DNA of 64,000 bases from Paenibacillus donghaensis (GTDB taxonomy: Bacteria > Bacillota > Bacilli > Paenibacillales > Paenibacillaceae), in assembly GCF_002192415.1 (NCBI RefSeq), contig NZ_CP021780.1, positions 7,688,001 to 7,752,000 on the forward strand. Direction: 5' to 3'. This document shows, piece after piece, positions 7,590-15,962 of the stretch. The translations under genes were made by a program, and so were the position numbers. The notes under the pieces were generated by a model. That model was given only the letters and a program-made list of their open reading frames with translations, had not been told where the DNA came from and did no database searches. Each line of letters begins with the position of its first letter. The stretch's first letter is position 1.

Positions 7590-8150
7590 TCAGAATTCCC
7601 GCACAGGCATGCCTGCGAATGAAGGGAGAGGACTGTCATCCCAGACCTGAACCTCAATATAACGCTCCGGTCCGTGAGCGCCTGTACGGTTCCAGACCTG
7701 AGGCAGACCGAACTTTCGGATCACCGTTTCAATCTCGGCCGCTGTATACACCTGGCCACGATAGGGCTTCCCATCCTGGAGTCTCATTGTAGGAAACAAA
7801 TCGCCATAGGTGAAGCTTATCGTATCCGGCTGGAAGGCCGTAAATGGAATCTGCAGCAGTCTGCCTTGCGGATACCATTCCAGCAGCCACGGGCAGCTGC
7901 CGAGCGTCATATAGTGGGGGAACTGCCGCACCGGGCGTCCCCCTTTAGCCACGAATAACTTCCGGGTGAGGGCTTCCAGTCCGCGCCGGACCTCGAGATA
8001 ATCATCCCCACGTTTGCTGGCGAACCCTTTCTTCCGCAAGCGCAGCTCACTCTGCACCGTCTCTGCTTCTTCCACAGTCAGGTCGGACAGATTGCGGAAC
8101 GGGCCCGTCGATGCATCATAATAATGATATAAATCCTCCATGATATTCAA
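7590..8150 (-). CDS. Protein of unknown function, coupled to an MtnU-like amidohydrolase
   Basis: This 186-residue protein has no signal peptide or membrane segment. The first third is helical and charged (TVEEAETVQSELRLRKKGFASKRGDDYLEVRRGLEALTRKLF); the rest is rich in aromatic residues and prolines (FPHYMTLGSCPWLLEWYP, SFTYGDLFPTMR). I do not recognise a domain. The TTG start overlaps the stop of the upstream nitrilase-family gene (TTGA), with AGGAGG before it; ATG 8141 is an alternative. The overlap implies joint expression and perhaps a shared pathway. Confidence 0.75.
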   Translation of the reverse strand: MNIMEDLYHYYDASTGPFRNLSDLTVEEAETVQSELRLRKKGFASKRGDDYLEVRRGLEALTRKLFVAKGGRPVRQFPHYMTLGSCPWLLEWYPQGRLLQIPFTAFQPDTISFTYGDLFPTMRLQDGKPYRGQVYTAAEIETVIRKFGLPQVWNRTGAHGPERYIEVQVWDDSPLPSFAGMPVREF

Positions 8151-8923
8151 TACAGCTCCGGCCTCCTGTCGGAGAATACCGGAATTTGGCTGCGGATCTG
8201 CCGCACTTGCTTCAGATCAAGCTCCCCGCACAGGATGCTTGACCCTTCCGCCGCTTCACAGACAATCTCCCCCCAAGGATCAATGATCAGGGAATGGCCG
8301 GCAAAAACATTACTCGGGTCACTTCCGGACCGGTTGCAGGCAACGACATAACACTGGTTCTCGATCGCCCGGCTGATCAGCAAGGCGCGCCAATGGGAGA
8401 GGCGGGGCAGCGGCCACTCCGCGCTGATGAACAATACCTCCGCACCCAACGCCGTATGCGCACGCACCCATTCCGGAAACCGGATATCGTAGCAGATCAA
8501 GCCTGCGCATGGAGTGCCGTCGATTGTAAACAGCCCTTTGGCTTCTCCCGGCTGCAGGTATAGATGTTCATCCATCAGCCGGAACAGATGGAGCTTGCTG
8601 TAGTCACCGACAAGGCTGCCCTGGCGGTCGAACACAAGCATCCGATTCGTTATGCCGTCAGAGCGGCGGCTGGCTATAGAGCCGGCCACAATGTTGACCC
8701 CGTATTGCTTGGCCAGCCCGGACATCAGAAGCTGGGTATCCCGGACGTCGGGGTCGGCTATTTCGGTCAAGCGCTGCAGGTCATAACCGGTGGTCCACAG
8801 CTCAGGCAGGATGATGCAATCCGGTTTATCGGCGGCAGCCTGATGAATTAGTTGCTGGGCAGCAGCATAATTCGCCCCCGGATTGCCAAATGCTATATCG
8901 AACTGGATCAGAGATATGCGCAT
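8147..8923 (-). CDS. Nitrilase-superfamily carbon-nitrogen hydrolase (omega-amidase / MtnU-like)
   Basis: This 258-residue protein shows the complete nitrilase triad: Glu41 in PELWTTGYD, Lys110 in DYSKLHLF and Cys144 in LICYDIRFPE. The motif and length fit the branch containing omega-amidases and Bacillus MtnU (YkrU), which hydrolyse alpha-keto-glutaramate or ketomethylthiobutyramate-type amides after transamination. No methionine-salvage genes are adjacent, so the exact amide is open. An AGGAGG-type site precedes the ATG. It is the first gene of a two-gene operon. Confidence 0.85.
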   Translation of the reverse strand: MRISLIQFDIAFGNPGANYAAAQQLIHQAAADKPDCIILPELWTTGYDLQRLTEIADPDVRDTQLLMSGLAKQYGVNIVAGSIASRRSDGITNRMLVFDRQGSLVGDYSKLHLFRLMDEHLYLQPGEAKGLFTIDGTPCAGLICYDIRFPEWVRAHTALGAEVLFISAEWPLPRLSHWRALLISRAIENQCYVVACNRSGSDPSNVFAGHSLIIDPWGEIVCEAAEGSSILCGELDLKQVRQIRSQIPVFSDRRPELY

Positions 8924-9012
8924 AGTTCGGCCTCCTTTATAAGATTCAGACTACAGGATGTCTCTCCGTAAAAGCAACATCGGAGTCTCGGACAGAAAGT
9001 TTATTATATTAG

Positions 9013-9041
9013 TTGACGGGTCAAGCATTTAGGTGTAATAT
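9013..9041 (+). promoter_or_regulatory. Promoter of the MarR-nitroreductase operon
   Basis: TTGACG at 9013-9018 and TAATAT at 9036-9041 are separated by 17 nt; an overlapping TATAAT at 9039-9044 is 20 nt away. The site lies about 50 nt before the MarR start, where a self-repressing MarR protein would act. Confidence 0.6.
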
Positions 9042-9092
9042 AATTTTAGTAAATAAGATTTGACACAACTTAAATCGCGGAGGAGGTTTATT

Positions 9093-9521
9093 TTGACGGA
9101 ACAACAGCCTGAAGAAGACCGTATCCTTGAACTGCTACAGGTATTGAACAAGGGCATCAGTCCTAAATTCGAGCGTTGTGCCGGCATTACTCCCACACGC
9201 TTTCGTGTTCTTCAAGAGCTCTTTCAGGTGGAGGAGATCAGCCAGATCGCCCTGCAGAAGCAGATCGAAATCGATGCGGCTGCCGTCACACGGCATCTTC
9301 GAGGACTGGAGGAGAGCGGGATGATATCCAGGCGCAATAATCCTGCTGACAACAGGGTCACTCTTGTCTCGCTTACAGAGCATGGCAGGGAACATATAGC
9401 TTCATACCGGCAGGAGAATAAAATTTTTATCAGCACCTTGCTAACGGGCTTCAATAGTCGGGAGCAGACTGTGCTTATAGATATGCTTGAGCGGCTTCAG
9501 CACAATATCGACCTGCTGTAA
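9093..9521 (+). CDS. MarR-family transcriptional regulator
   Basis: This 142-residue winged-helix protein includes the recognition-helix region ISQIALQKQIEIDAAAVTRHLRGLEESGMISRR and the wing NPADNRVTLVSLTEHGRE. I chose TTG 9093 because GGAGGAGG lies just upstream; the frame is open back to 9060. A cysteine (FERCAGIT) sits in helix 1-2, a possible electrophile or oxidation sensor. It precedes a nitroreductase and a monooxygenase-like gene, the same types of gene controlled by MhqR/YodB regulators in Bacillus. Likely the operon repressor, released by quinones or similar compounds (inference). Confidence 0.85.
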   Translation: MTEQQPEEDRILELLQVLNKGISPKFERCAGITPTRFRVLQELFQVEEISQIALQKQIEIDAAAVTRHLRGLEESGMISRRNNPADNRVTLVSLTEHGREHIASYRQENKIFISTLLTGFNSREQTVLIDMLERLQHNIDLL

Positions 9522-9567
9522 TCCGCTTTACCAACACACCCATCATATTTTAAAGGAGAAATGAATC

Positions 9568-10203
9568 ATGAATACTACAAAAAACAATAATTTCACAGAC
9601 ATTATTACCGGCCGCCGCTCCATCCGCAAATACGATCCGTCCGTCAAGATCAGCAAAGAGGAAATGACCGAGATTCTAACCGAAGCTACACTTGCTCCTT
9701 CTTCGGTCAATATGCAGCCATGGCGTTTCCTGGTGATTGACAGCCCGGAAGGCAAAGCCAAGCTGGCGCCTCTGGTGAAATTCAATCAACTGCAGAATGA
9801 AACCTCCGCAGCCATGATTGCCGTATTTGGAGATCTGAACAATTTCGATTATGCTGAAGAAATCTATGGAACAGCTGTGGAGCGCGGATTGATGCCGGCC
9901 GAGGTGAAGGAACGCCAGATGGGCGGATTGTCCAAACACTTCTCGACCTTGCCGCATGAAGTGAACAAGGATACCGTACTCATTGATGCCGGTCTGGTAT
10001 CCATGCAGCTGATGCTTGCAGCCCGTGCCCATGGGTATGATACCAACCCTATCGGCGGTTATGACAAAGAGCAGATTGGAGAAATCTTCGGCATGGATAA
10101 AGAGCGTTACATCCCAGTTATGCTGCTGTCTATCGGCAAAGCGGCTGAAGAAGGCTATGCCTCCGTACGTCTGCCGATTGACCGAATCACCGAGTGGAAA
10201 TAA
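9568..10203 (+). CDS. Nitroreductase-family FMN oxidoreductase (MhqN-like)
   Basis: This 211-residue protein begins with the nitroreductase signature ITGRRSIRKYDPSVKISKEEM, followed by ATLAPSSVNMQPWRFLVID, which contacts FMN. GYDTNPIGGYDKEQI near the C-terminus is also typical. These dimeric cytoplasmic flavoenzymes reduce nitroaromatics and quinones with NAD(P)H. AAAGGAG lies before the ATG. The gene is 46 nt after the MarR gene and 15 nt before the next gene, so the three form an operon. Confidence 0.87.
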   Translation: MNTTKNNNFTDIITGRRSIRKYDPSVKISKEEMTEILTEATLAPSSVNMQPWRFLVIDSPEGKAKLAPLVKFNQLQNETSAAMIAVFGDLNNFDYAEEIYGTAVERGLMPAEVKERQMGGLSKHFSTLPHEVNKDTVLIDAGLVSMQLMLAARAHGYDTNPIGGYDKEQIGEIFGMDKERYIPVMLLSIGKAAEEGYASVRLPIDRITEWK

Positions 10204-10218
10204 GAGGAGGAACTAACA

Positions 10219-10515
10219 ATGATCATTGTCCATGCAACAATGTATGTAAACCCGGAGCGCCGTACGCAGTTTATGGAAGAGGTTAAACCCATGATTGCAG
10301 CAACTCATGCAGAGGAAGGCAGCCTGTTCTATGAGCTGTACGAGCATGCCGATAAGGAAAATGTATTTATCATGGTGGAGACCTGGCGCGATTCCGAGGC
10401 GATTTCCGCCCACAATACCAGCAGCCATTTCACTGCCTTCGCAGGCAAAGCCAGTGAGTTCCTGACTGCGCCGCTTGAATTGAAGGTATTCAACGGTGAA
10501 CAGGTTAACAAGTAA
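10219..10515 (+). CDS. Antibiotic biosynthesis monooxygenase (ABM)-domain protein, putative quinol monooxygenase
   Basis: This is a 98-residue dimeric alpha+beta-barrel type protein: IIVHATMYVNPERRTQFMEEVKPMI, then GSLFYELYEHADKENVFIMVETWRD, then a His/Ser-Ser-His-Phe motif (HNTSSHFTAF). The family includes YgiN, which acts on quinols, and heme-degrading enzymes. Being cotranscribed with a nitroreductase and a MarR regulator supports a role in the quinone redox cycle. GAGGAGG lies upstream of the ATG. Confidence 0.83.
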   Translation: MIIVHATMYVNPERRTQFMEEVKPMIAATHAEEGSLFYELYEHADKENVFIMVETWRDSEAISAHNTSSHFTAFAGKASEFLTAPLELKVFNGEQVNK

Positions 10516-10543
10516 TAAATAAATGAAATCATGCTTGAAATCG

Positions 10544-10590
10544 ACAGCATTCCACAGGCCTGTGCGGCTTGGGGAATGCTGTTTGTTTTT
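10544..10590 (+). terminator. Terminator of the quinone-stress operon
   Basis: The arms ACAGCATTCC and GGAATGCTGT are followed by TTTGTTTTT. Confidence 0.85.
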
Positions 10591-10680
10591 GAGGGATATG
10601 AATGGGTACAAGCGGCAGAATTTGCGATGTTCAGGTATAATAGTCAAGATCCCAAGTAACCAATGAAGGCGGAGCAGGTC

Positions 10681-11061
10681 ATGTATATAACAATTGTCAG
10701 ACAGGGTTTGAAGAGCAATGAGGTGTATTTCACTGCAGGCTGTGGTGAGGGACGGGGCATCTGGCAGGGACCTCAGGCGGCAGCGGTGGGTGCTGAGAGC
10801 CAGGTGGAGTTTGAGCTGCCGGAGCTGCTGATGAGATGGGTGGATATAGTGCCGGTTCCGCCTGCTGCGCCTGCGATTCGTCTGGAGGGCGAACGGGTGG
10901 TGTTTACCGGCATACTGGAGAATATTGAAGAGGATGGTACCGGATTTCTGCGGCTGGGCCAGGATCTGCTGATGTTCGAATGTATGGGGGAACCGATGAT
11001 GCTGGGCAGCTGTGTGGAGTTGAGCGCTTCAGAAGTGCGGATCTATCCCTTTATATCTTAA
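10681..11061 (+). CDS. Hypothetical protein (126 aa)
   Basis: I chose ATG 10681 because GGAG lies 6 nt upstream; ATG 10663 is an in-frame alternative. The product is beta-rich without a signal peptide: MYITIVRQGLKSNEVYF, GIWQGPQ, FELPELLMRWVDIVPVP, RVVFTGILENIEEDGTGFLRLGQDLLMFECMG. No catalytic motif or known domain was recognised. It is flanked by a terminator upstream and an ArsR gene downstream, so it is probably monocistronic. Confidence 0.65.
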   Translation: MYITIVRQGLKSNEVYFTAGCGEGRGIWQGPQAAAVGAESQVEFELPELLMRWVDIVPVPPAAPAIRLEGERVVFTGILENIEEDGTGFLRLGQDLLMFECMGEPMMLGSCVELSASEVRIYPFIS

Positions 11062-11161
11062 GTTCACGTTCTATAGTGTGTAATCCCGTTCGTTCTCTAT
11101 TGGGGCGAATATGTGCTAAGATGGTAACAGTTTCAGAAGTAAAGCAATAAGGAGCAAACGT

Positions 11162-11491
11162 GTGATGAACAGCGATATCCAGCAATTCAAAACTGAATTC
11201 TTCAAAGCGCTCGCCCATCCAATGCGAATCCGTATTCTGGAACTTCTCAGCGAGGGCGAGAAGAATGTAAATGAGCTGCAGGCCATTCTTGGCTCCGAGG
11301 GCTCTGCCGTATCCCAGCAGCTGGCGGTTCTGCGTGCCAAAAATGTTGTAGCCAGCACCAAGGAAGGCACCACGGTAATTTACTCTCTGCGCGACCCCCT
11401 GATCAAAGACCTCCTGGCTGTAGCCAAGCAAATTTTCGATAACCATCTGGTAAATGCCATTTCCATGCTGGAGGGCATCCGCGGCGAGTAG
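11162..11491 (+). CDS. ArsR-family winged-helix regulator
   Basis: This 109-residue protein has FFKALAHPMRIRILELLSEGEKNVNELQAIL, the typical ArsR/SmtB helix start, then SAVSQQLAVLRAKNVVASTKEGTTVIYSL, with recognition helix and wing. There is no CxC metal motif in the recognition helix and no cysteine anywhere in the protein, so a classical thiol metal sensor is unlikely. AAGGAG precedes a GTG (11162) and an ATG (11165). It sits directly upstream of the SulP transporter, which it probably controls. Confidence 0.87.
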   Translation: MMNSDIQQFKTEFFKALAHPMRIRILELLSEGEKNVNELQAILGSEGSAVSQQLAVLRAKNVVASTKEGTTVIYSLRDPLIKDLLAVAKQIFDNHLVNAISMLEGIRGE

Positions 11492-11597
11492 AAACGGGCG
11501 GTGTCCAGGCATTTTTACGTTGACAATAAGGGAAGTCAGGAGTAATGTTTCTCTTATATTCAAATAATCAGATATTTAGAGAAAAGAAGGTTAAATC

Positions 11598-13376
11598 ATG
11601 ACAGGGCGCGGCCGTTTCAAAGGCTACAATCTTGCCTCTTTGCGCAAGGATATTATTTCAGGGACAATCGTCGGCGTTATTGCCATCCCACTTGGGATGG
11701 CATTTGCTATTGCTTCCGGTGTGAAACCGGAATATGGAATTTACACTACTATCGTTGCCGGTATTCTAATCTCGTTGTTCGGCGGTTCCCGCTTCCAGAT
11801 CGGCGGCCCAACAGGGGCATTCATTCCGATTCTGTTCGCCATTGGCATGGAGTACGGTTATGAGAATCTGTTGATTGCCGGGATGATGGCAGGTGTAATT
11901 CTTGTCATTATGGGCTTGCTGAAGCTGGGTGTGCTGATCAAATTTATCCCAAGGCCGGTAACGATAGGCTTCACTGCAGGAATTGCAGTTATTATCTTCA
12001 GCGGGCAAATTGCCAACTTTCTCGGACTAAGGGACATGGAGCGGCATGAGAGCTTTGTGGACAATATGAAAGAGATCGGTCTTCATCTGTCGACGATTAA
12101 CGGCTACAGCATTCTGACGGCAGGCATCTGCCTGGCTGTGGTGATGTTAACGATCCGGTTTGCCCCCAAGGTGCCCGGGTCACTGGTCGGTTTGCTCTGT
12201 GCAACGGTCATGGCGGTCCTCTTCTTCAGCGGCAAAGTAACAACCATTGGCTCGGCTTATGGAGATATTCCCGGTACGCTGCCAAGCTTCCATATTCCGG
12301 TGATTACATGGGAACGTATCCGGCTGCTCATTCGGCCGGCATTTGTCATTGCCCTGCTGGGCGCCATTGAATCCCTGCTCTCGGCCGTGGTAGCAGACGG
12401 CATGACCAGCACCCGCCACAACAGCAACCGGGAGTTGATCGGCCAAGGGATTGCTAACATCGCTGCACCGCTGTTCGGCGGCATTCCTGCCACCGGCGCG
12501 ATTGCCAGAACAGCTACCAACATCAAGAACGGAGCTGTATCTCCGGTGTCGGGTGTCGTTCATGGCGTAGTGGTATTTCTGATTCTGCTCCTGTTCGCTC
12601 CGTATGCTTCCAATATTCCGCTCGCAGCCATGGCACCGATATTGATGGTGGTAGCCTGGAACATGAGCGAACGCAAGGCATTCCTGCATCTGTTGAAGAC
12701 CCGGACCGGGGACTCGCTGGTGCTGTGCATTACGTTCCTGCTGACCGTATTTGCCGATCTGACACTGGCGGTTGAAGTAGGGCTGGTGCTGGCGGTCGTC
12801 CTGTTTGTCAAAAGGATGGGTGAGGTCCACCTGGTATCGAAGGTGCTTCCCGATCCGTCATCGGTCAAGGTAGAAGCGCATATGGTGACGGAGAATCATG
12901 ACTGTCCGCAGATAGGAATCTATAATGTGGAGGGTCCGCTGTTCTTCGGCGCAGCCTACCGTTTTGAGAATACCATGCCGGGCTTCGGACCGCAGCAGCC
13001 CAAGATTATCCTGATGCGCATGGGCAAGGTGCCGTTTATGGACACTACCGGCGAGTCCAATCTGGCGGAGCTGGTGAAGCAGCTGCAGCAGGGCGGAGGC
13101 AAGCTGCTGATCTCAAGCATCCAGCCGCAGGCGCTGGAGCTGCTGAAGAAGACCGGGCTGTACGATACCATCGGCGCAGCCCAGTTCTTCGAGCATACCG
13201 GTGAAGCAATCAATGCTGCACTGGGAAGCATCGATTGCGGCAAATGCATCGGCTGCAGCCACGCCGCCTTCAGGGAGTGCGCCGCCTTGTCCGCGATGGA
13301 CACGGCTTCCGCACCGCGCGGGCATAAGCCGCGCGTACTGCCCGGCGTGGCCCGTGAATTAAGCGGCGGCATCTGA
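11598..13376 (+). CDS. SulP-family anion transporter with STAS domain and Cys-rich tail
   Basis: The N-terminal 400 residues form the SLC26/SulP membrane domain, with GTIVGVIAIPLGMAFAIASG, GGSRFQIGGPTGAFIPIL and many hydrophobic helices. A cytoplasmic STAS domain follows (GIYNVEGPLFFGAAYRFE ... KVPFMDTTGESNLAELVKQL). The last 50 residues add a cluster CGKCIGC with a further Cys (FREC) at about 547-561, which ordinary SulP proteins lack. It is likely a sulfate or bicarbonate type transporter; the substrate is not settled. The upstream ArsR gene probably regulates it. Confidence 0.88.
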   Translation: MTGRGRFKGYNLASLRKDIISGTIVGVIAIPLGMAFAIASGVKPEYGIYTTIVAGILISLFGGSRFQIGGPTGAFIPILFAIGMEYGYENLLIAGMMAGVILVIMGLLKLGVLIKFIPRPVTIGFTAGIAVIIFSGQIANFLGLRDMERHESFVDNMKEIGLHLSTINGYSILTAGICLAVVMLTIRFAPKVPGSLVGLLCATVMAVLFFSGKVTTIGSAYGDIPGTLPSFHIPVITWERIRLLIRPAFVIALLGAIESLLSAVVADGMTSTRHNSNRELIGQGIANIAAPLFGGIPATGAIARTATNIKNGAVSPVSGVVHGVVVFLILLLFAPYASNIPLAAMAPILMVVAWNMSERKAFLHLLKTRTGDSLVLCITFLLTVFADLTLAVEVGLVLAVVLFVKRMGEVHLVSKVLPDPSSVKVEAHMVTENHDCPQIGIYNVEGPLFFGAAYRFENTMPGFGPQQPKIILMRMGKVPFMDTTGESNLAELVKQLQQGGGKLLISSIQPQALELLKKTGLYDTIGAAQFFEHTGEAINAALGSIDCGKCIGCSHAAFRECAALSAMDTASAPRGHKPRVLPGVARELSGGI

Positions 13377-13399
13377 GCCGTAGCCAAGATAGAATGTAA

Positions 13400-13440
13400 C
13401 AGAGGCCCCCAGACGCGCTCAGCGTCGGGGGCCTCTGTTT
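13400..13440 (+). terminator. Terminator downstream of the SulP gene
   Basis: The arms CAGAGGCCCCC and GGGGGCCTCTG enclose an inner GACGC/GCGTC stem and are followed by TTTGTATT. Confidence 0.88.
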
Positions 13441-13638
13441 GTATTAGTTGGCAGGCTCGCGATCCTGCAGTCGCAATACGTCAAGTTTCCCGCAGCGCCC
13501 CCGCTCCTGTCGACGAGCCATAGGTTGTTACTCGGCATGTCTGCCGCTTTCGCCGGGGTTCGGAATACAGCGCGCTTACATGGCATAAATAGCTACTTCA
13601 TTGGCCTAGATCACTTGGCATAAATCACTCCCGAAATG
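13441..13638. other. Intergenic stretch without visible gene
   Basis: No open frame with a ribosome binding site and no clear structure was seen between the SulP terminator and repeat copy A3. Confidence 0.5.
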
Positions 13639-13965
13639 GTTACTACTTAGTCCCAGCGGGGATTTCGAATGTTACCTGGAACGTTCGGAGCAAATAGATG
13701 CGAAACTGCAACTAATTTCAACGAAATCCTGCGCTAGCGGATGATTAAGTGCGAAACTGCAACTAATTTCGAGTAAATCAAGCTTATTTGGCTCGGAAGC
13801 CCAAATTAGATGCCTTTTTGCACTTATTTCCTCTAAAACACAAAAAATCCGCCAATTAGATGCACTTTCGCAACTAAATCATAGTCCAGCTGATGAAGCC
13901 ACCACGGAGTTAAGTTCGCGATGCTTCACATGATCGTTCTCCTCATCCCAAGGCCTAATAGTAAC
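13639..13965 (-). repeat. Family A repeat, copy A3, inverted and bounded by terminal repeats
   Basis: The segment is about 327 bp, from GTTACTACTTAG (13639-13650) to CCTAATAGTAAC (13954-13965), so both ends are inverted copies of the same terminus. The inside is the family A palindrome array in reverse orientation. The flanking 8-mers CCGAAATG and TCGAAAGG match at 6 of 8 positions, consistent with an aged target duplication. Confidence 0.82.
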
Positions 13966-13988
13966 TCGAAAGGTACTCATTTTGCGCC

Positions 13989-14175
13989 AATAGCCACGCC
14001 TCAGTCCGCATAAGCACCCAAACGCCCAAATAGCCACGCCTCAGTCCGCATAAGCACCCAAACGCCCAAATAGCCACGCCTCAGTCCGCATAAGCACCAA
14101 ACGCCCAAATAGCCACGCCTAAGTCCCGCATAAGCACCAAACGCCATATAGCCACTCCTCAGTCTGCATAAACAT
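13989..14175 (+). repeat. Tandem 40-bp repeat, about 4.5 copies
   Basis: The unit AATAGCCACGCCTCAGTCCG plus 20 more bases (through AAGCACCCAAACGCCC) is repeated at 13989, 14029, 14069 and about 14108, with a diverged fifth part near 14147. The first two units are nearly identical and later units carry single-base changes. No protein is implied. Confidence 0.9.
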
Positions 14176-14296
14176 AAAACCGGGAGGTAGCCTATATTAG
14201 ATTCCTCCGTCCACCACATGGACTATCTCCAGCCAAATTTGTACAATGAAGAGTATATGCCCCATCATCTCTAATCCTTAAGGAGTAAACTAACCG

Positions 14297-14995
14297 ATGA
14301 GAGAGTTGAATTATCCGAAGGTATTTATACTGCTAGCCCTTTTGTCTGGCGCTACCCTTGGCGTATACCGGATGGTATCGCTGCAAACCGACAGCTTCTT
14401 TGCCTTTCTGCTCTGGAATCTGTTCCTGGCGTGGGTTCCGTTTCTGTTCTCCATGTCAGCCTATGAGCTGGATAAGCGCAGAATCCTAGGCCTGCTGTTG
14501 CTTCCGCTCGGTGTGGCCTGGCTGCTGTTCTTCCCCAATGCTCCCTATATTATGACTGACCTGGTGCATCTGACGGTAAGAAAGGGTAAATATATCGTAG
14601 ACGGAGAGATCGTCAGCCGGTATTGGTATGATCTGGTTACGCTGCTGCTCTTCACCTGGAGCGCCTGGCTGACCGGGTTCTTCTCCTTATACCAGTTCCA
14701 GACCGTAATCTACCGCAGAACCAGCCTGCTGCTGTCCTGGGTATTCGTACTGGCCGCCTGCCTGCTGGGCGGATATGGTGTGCTGCTGGGCCGCGTATAC
14801 CGGCTGAACAGCTGGGATGTGCTGACCGACCGGCAGCAATTGATTCAGCTGGTACTGGACAGCCTTAACCGGCAGTCGGTGTTTTTCAGCCTGTTTGTGG
14901 CATTTGTGCTGCTGGTTATCTATGCTACGCTGTACTGCCTGCTGAATGTACTCGGTAAAGGAGAGCAGCGGGTAACCGGTGGACGGCGCTTCTAG
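14297..14995 (+). CDS. DUF1361 integral membrane protein
   Basis: This 232-residue protein has about six to seven transmembrane helices. Conserved DUF1361 blocks are visible: LLWNLFLAWVPFLFS, LFFPNAPYIMTDLVHL and GVLLGRVYRLNSWDVLT. AAGGAG precedes the ATG. The family has no known function. The gene is convergent with the alkyltransferase-like gene, the two ends overlapping by 4 nt, and no terminator separates them. Confidence 0.87.
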   Translation: MRELNYPKVFILLALLSGATLGVYRMVSLQTDSFFAFLLWNLFLAWVPFLFSMSAYELDKRRILGLLLLPLGVAWLLFFPNAPYIMTDLVHLTVRKGKYIVDGEIVSRYWYDLVTLLLFTWSAWLTGFFSLYQFQTVIYRRTSLLLSWVFVLAACLLGGYGVLLGRVYRLNSWDVLTDRQQLIQLVLDSLNRQSVFFSLFVAFVLLVIYATLYCLLNVLGKGEQRVTGGRRF

Positions 14996-15345
14996 GCTGG
15001 GCCATTCGGTCCACTTCCCGGTTCGTCGTCTATGTCCAGTTCAGGGTGGTGCTGGTAATGCTCCAGATCAATTAAGCCCAAGGCATTCATAACGATCCCT
15101 TCGCCCAGCAAATACAGCAACTGCTGTGAGTGGGCTTCGTCCTCTGTCAGCGAAATGGCCCCTTTGGCATTAACTACACGGTGCCAGGGCAGCTTGTAGC
15201 TGCGGCTCATGGAATGAAGGATGCGGACGACCTGCCTGGCAGCGCGCGGACTTCCTGCAGCACGGGCAATCCCTCCGTAAGTCATCACTTTCCCCTCCGG
15301 AATGGACTGGATAATACGGATTACTTTCTCTGTGAATGGTGTCAT
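14992..15345 (-). CDS. Alkyltransferase-like (ATL) protein, MGMT family
   Basis: This 117-residue protein has the DNA-binding domain of O6-alkylguanine-DNA alkyltransferases (IPEGKVMTYGGIARAAGSPRAARQVVRIL) but the active-site motif PCHRV reads PWHRV, with Trp54 in place of the acceptor cysteine. This is the signature of ATL proteins, which bind alkylated DNA and hand it to nucleotide excision repair without removing the lesion. I chose ATG 15345 because AAGGAG lies about 7 nt upstream; the frame is open 42 nt further up. The C-terminal 30 residues are acidic and unconserved. Confidence 0.87.
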   Translation of the reverse strand: MTPFTEKVIRIIQSIPEGKVMTYGGIARAAGSPRAARQVVRILHSMSRSYKLPWHRVVNAKGAISLTEDEAHSQQLLYLLGEGIVMNALGLIDLEHYQHHPELDIDDEPGSGPNGPA

Positions 15346-15422
15346 ACGGGACTCCTTATCTATGGGAACCGACTTTATAAACAGCATAATCGTTCAAGAA
15401 GCCAAAGACAATAACAGAGGAT

Positions 15423-15941
15423 GTGTACAGTATGGGGATGATTCAACCAGGTTATGACAGGATAGAGCTGAAGCCTGATTCACCGAGGGGGCTGGGCGGG
15501 TGGATGATTCTGGTGCAGCTGGGGCTGTATGTTTCGATAGCCCGTTTGGTATCCTTAATTATCAATTACGTCATTCCCGCTTTTCAGCCGGAGATATGGG
15601 ATGTGCTGACCACTCCGGGCAGTGCGGCCTATGATCCGCTCTGGAAGCCGGCGCTGATCTTCGAAGCTGCAGCCAATATTTTTTTCCTGTTGGGCGCGGT
15701 ATTTCTGCTGGTGCTGATGTACAGGAAGAAAGCGACCTTTCCGCGCTGGATGATTTTCTATTATGCCGGTAATTTGCTGGTGCTGATTATTGACTATGTA
15801 CTGATGGACAATATTCAGATTCTGAAGGACATGAATGAACCGAACTCCACCCAGGAAATTGCCCGAATGCTGGTTTCCTGCATCATCTGGATTCCTTATA
15901 TGATCCGATCGAGACGAGTGCATAACACTTTTATTAATTAG
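15423..15941 (+). CDS. DUF2569 membrane protein
   Basis: This 172-residue protein opens with a short polar stretch, then LGGWMILVQLGLYVSIARLVSLI, the DUF2569 hallmark GGWL-like motif at the start of the first helix. Four transmembrane helices follow and the tail ends IWIPYMIRSRRVHNTF, also typical of the family. The start is either GTG 15423 or ATG 15432, behind AGAGG. The function is not known. A clear terminator follows. Confidence 0.82.
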   Translation: MYSMGMIQPGYDRIELKPDSPRGLGGWMILVQLGLYVSIARLVSLIINYVIPAFQPEIWDVLTTPGSAAYDPLWKPALIFEAAANIFFLLGAVFLLVLMYRKKATFPRWMIFYYAGNLLVLIIDYVLMDNIQILKDMNEPNSTQEIARMLVSCIIWIPYMIRSRRVHNTFIN

Positions 15942-15962
15942 GTAAAAAATCAGTAAATATTC

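Noticed and set aside
14001..14219. Minus-strand open frame rich in GYLGVW repeats
   Set aside because: It is just the tandem 40-bp array read on the other strand; no start context or family.
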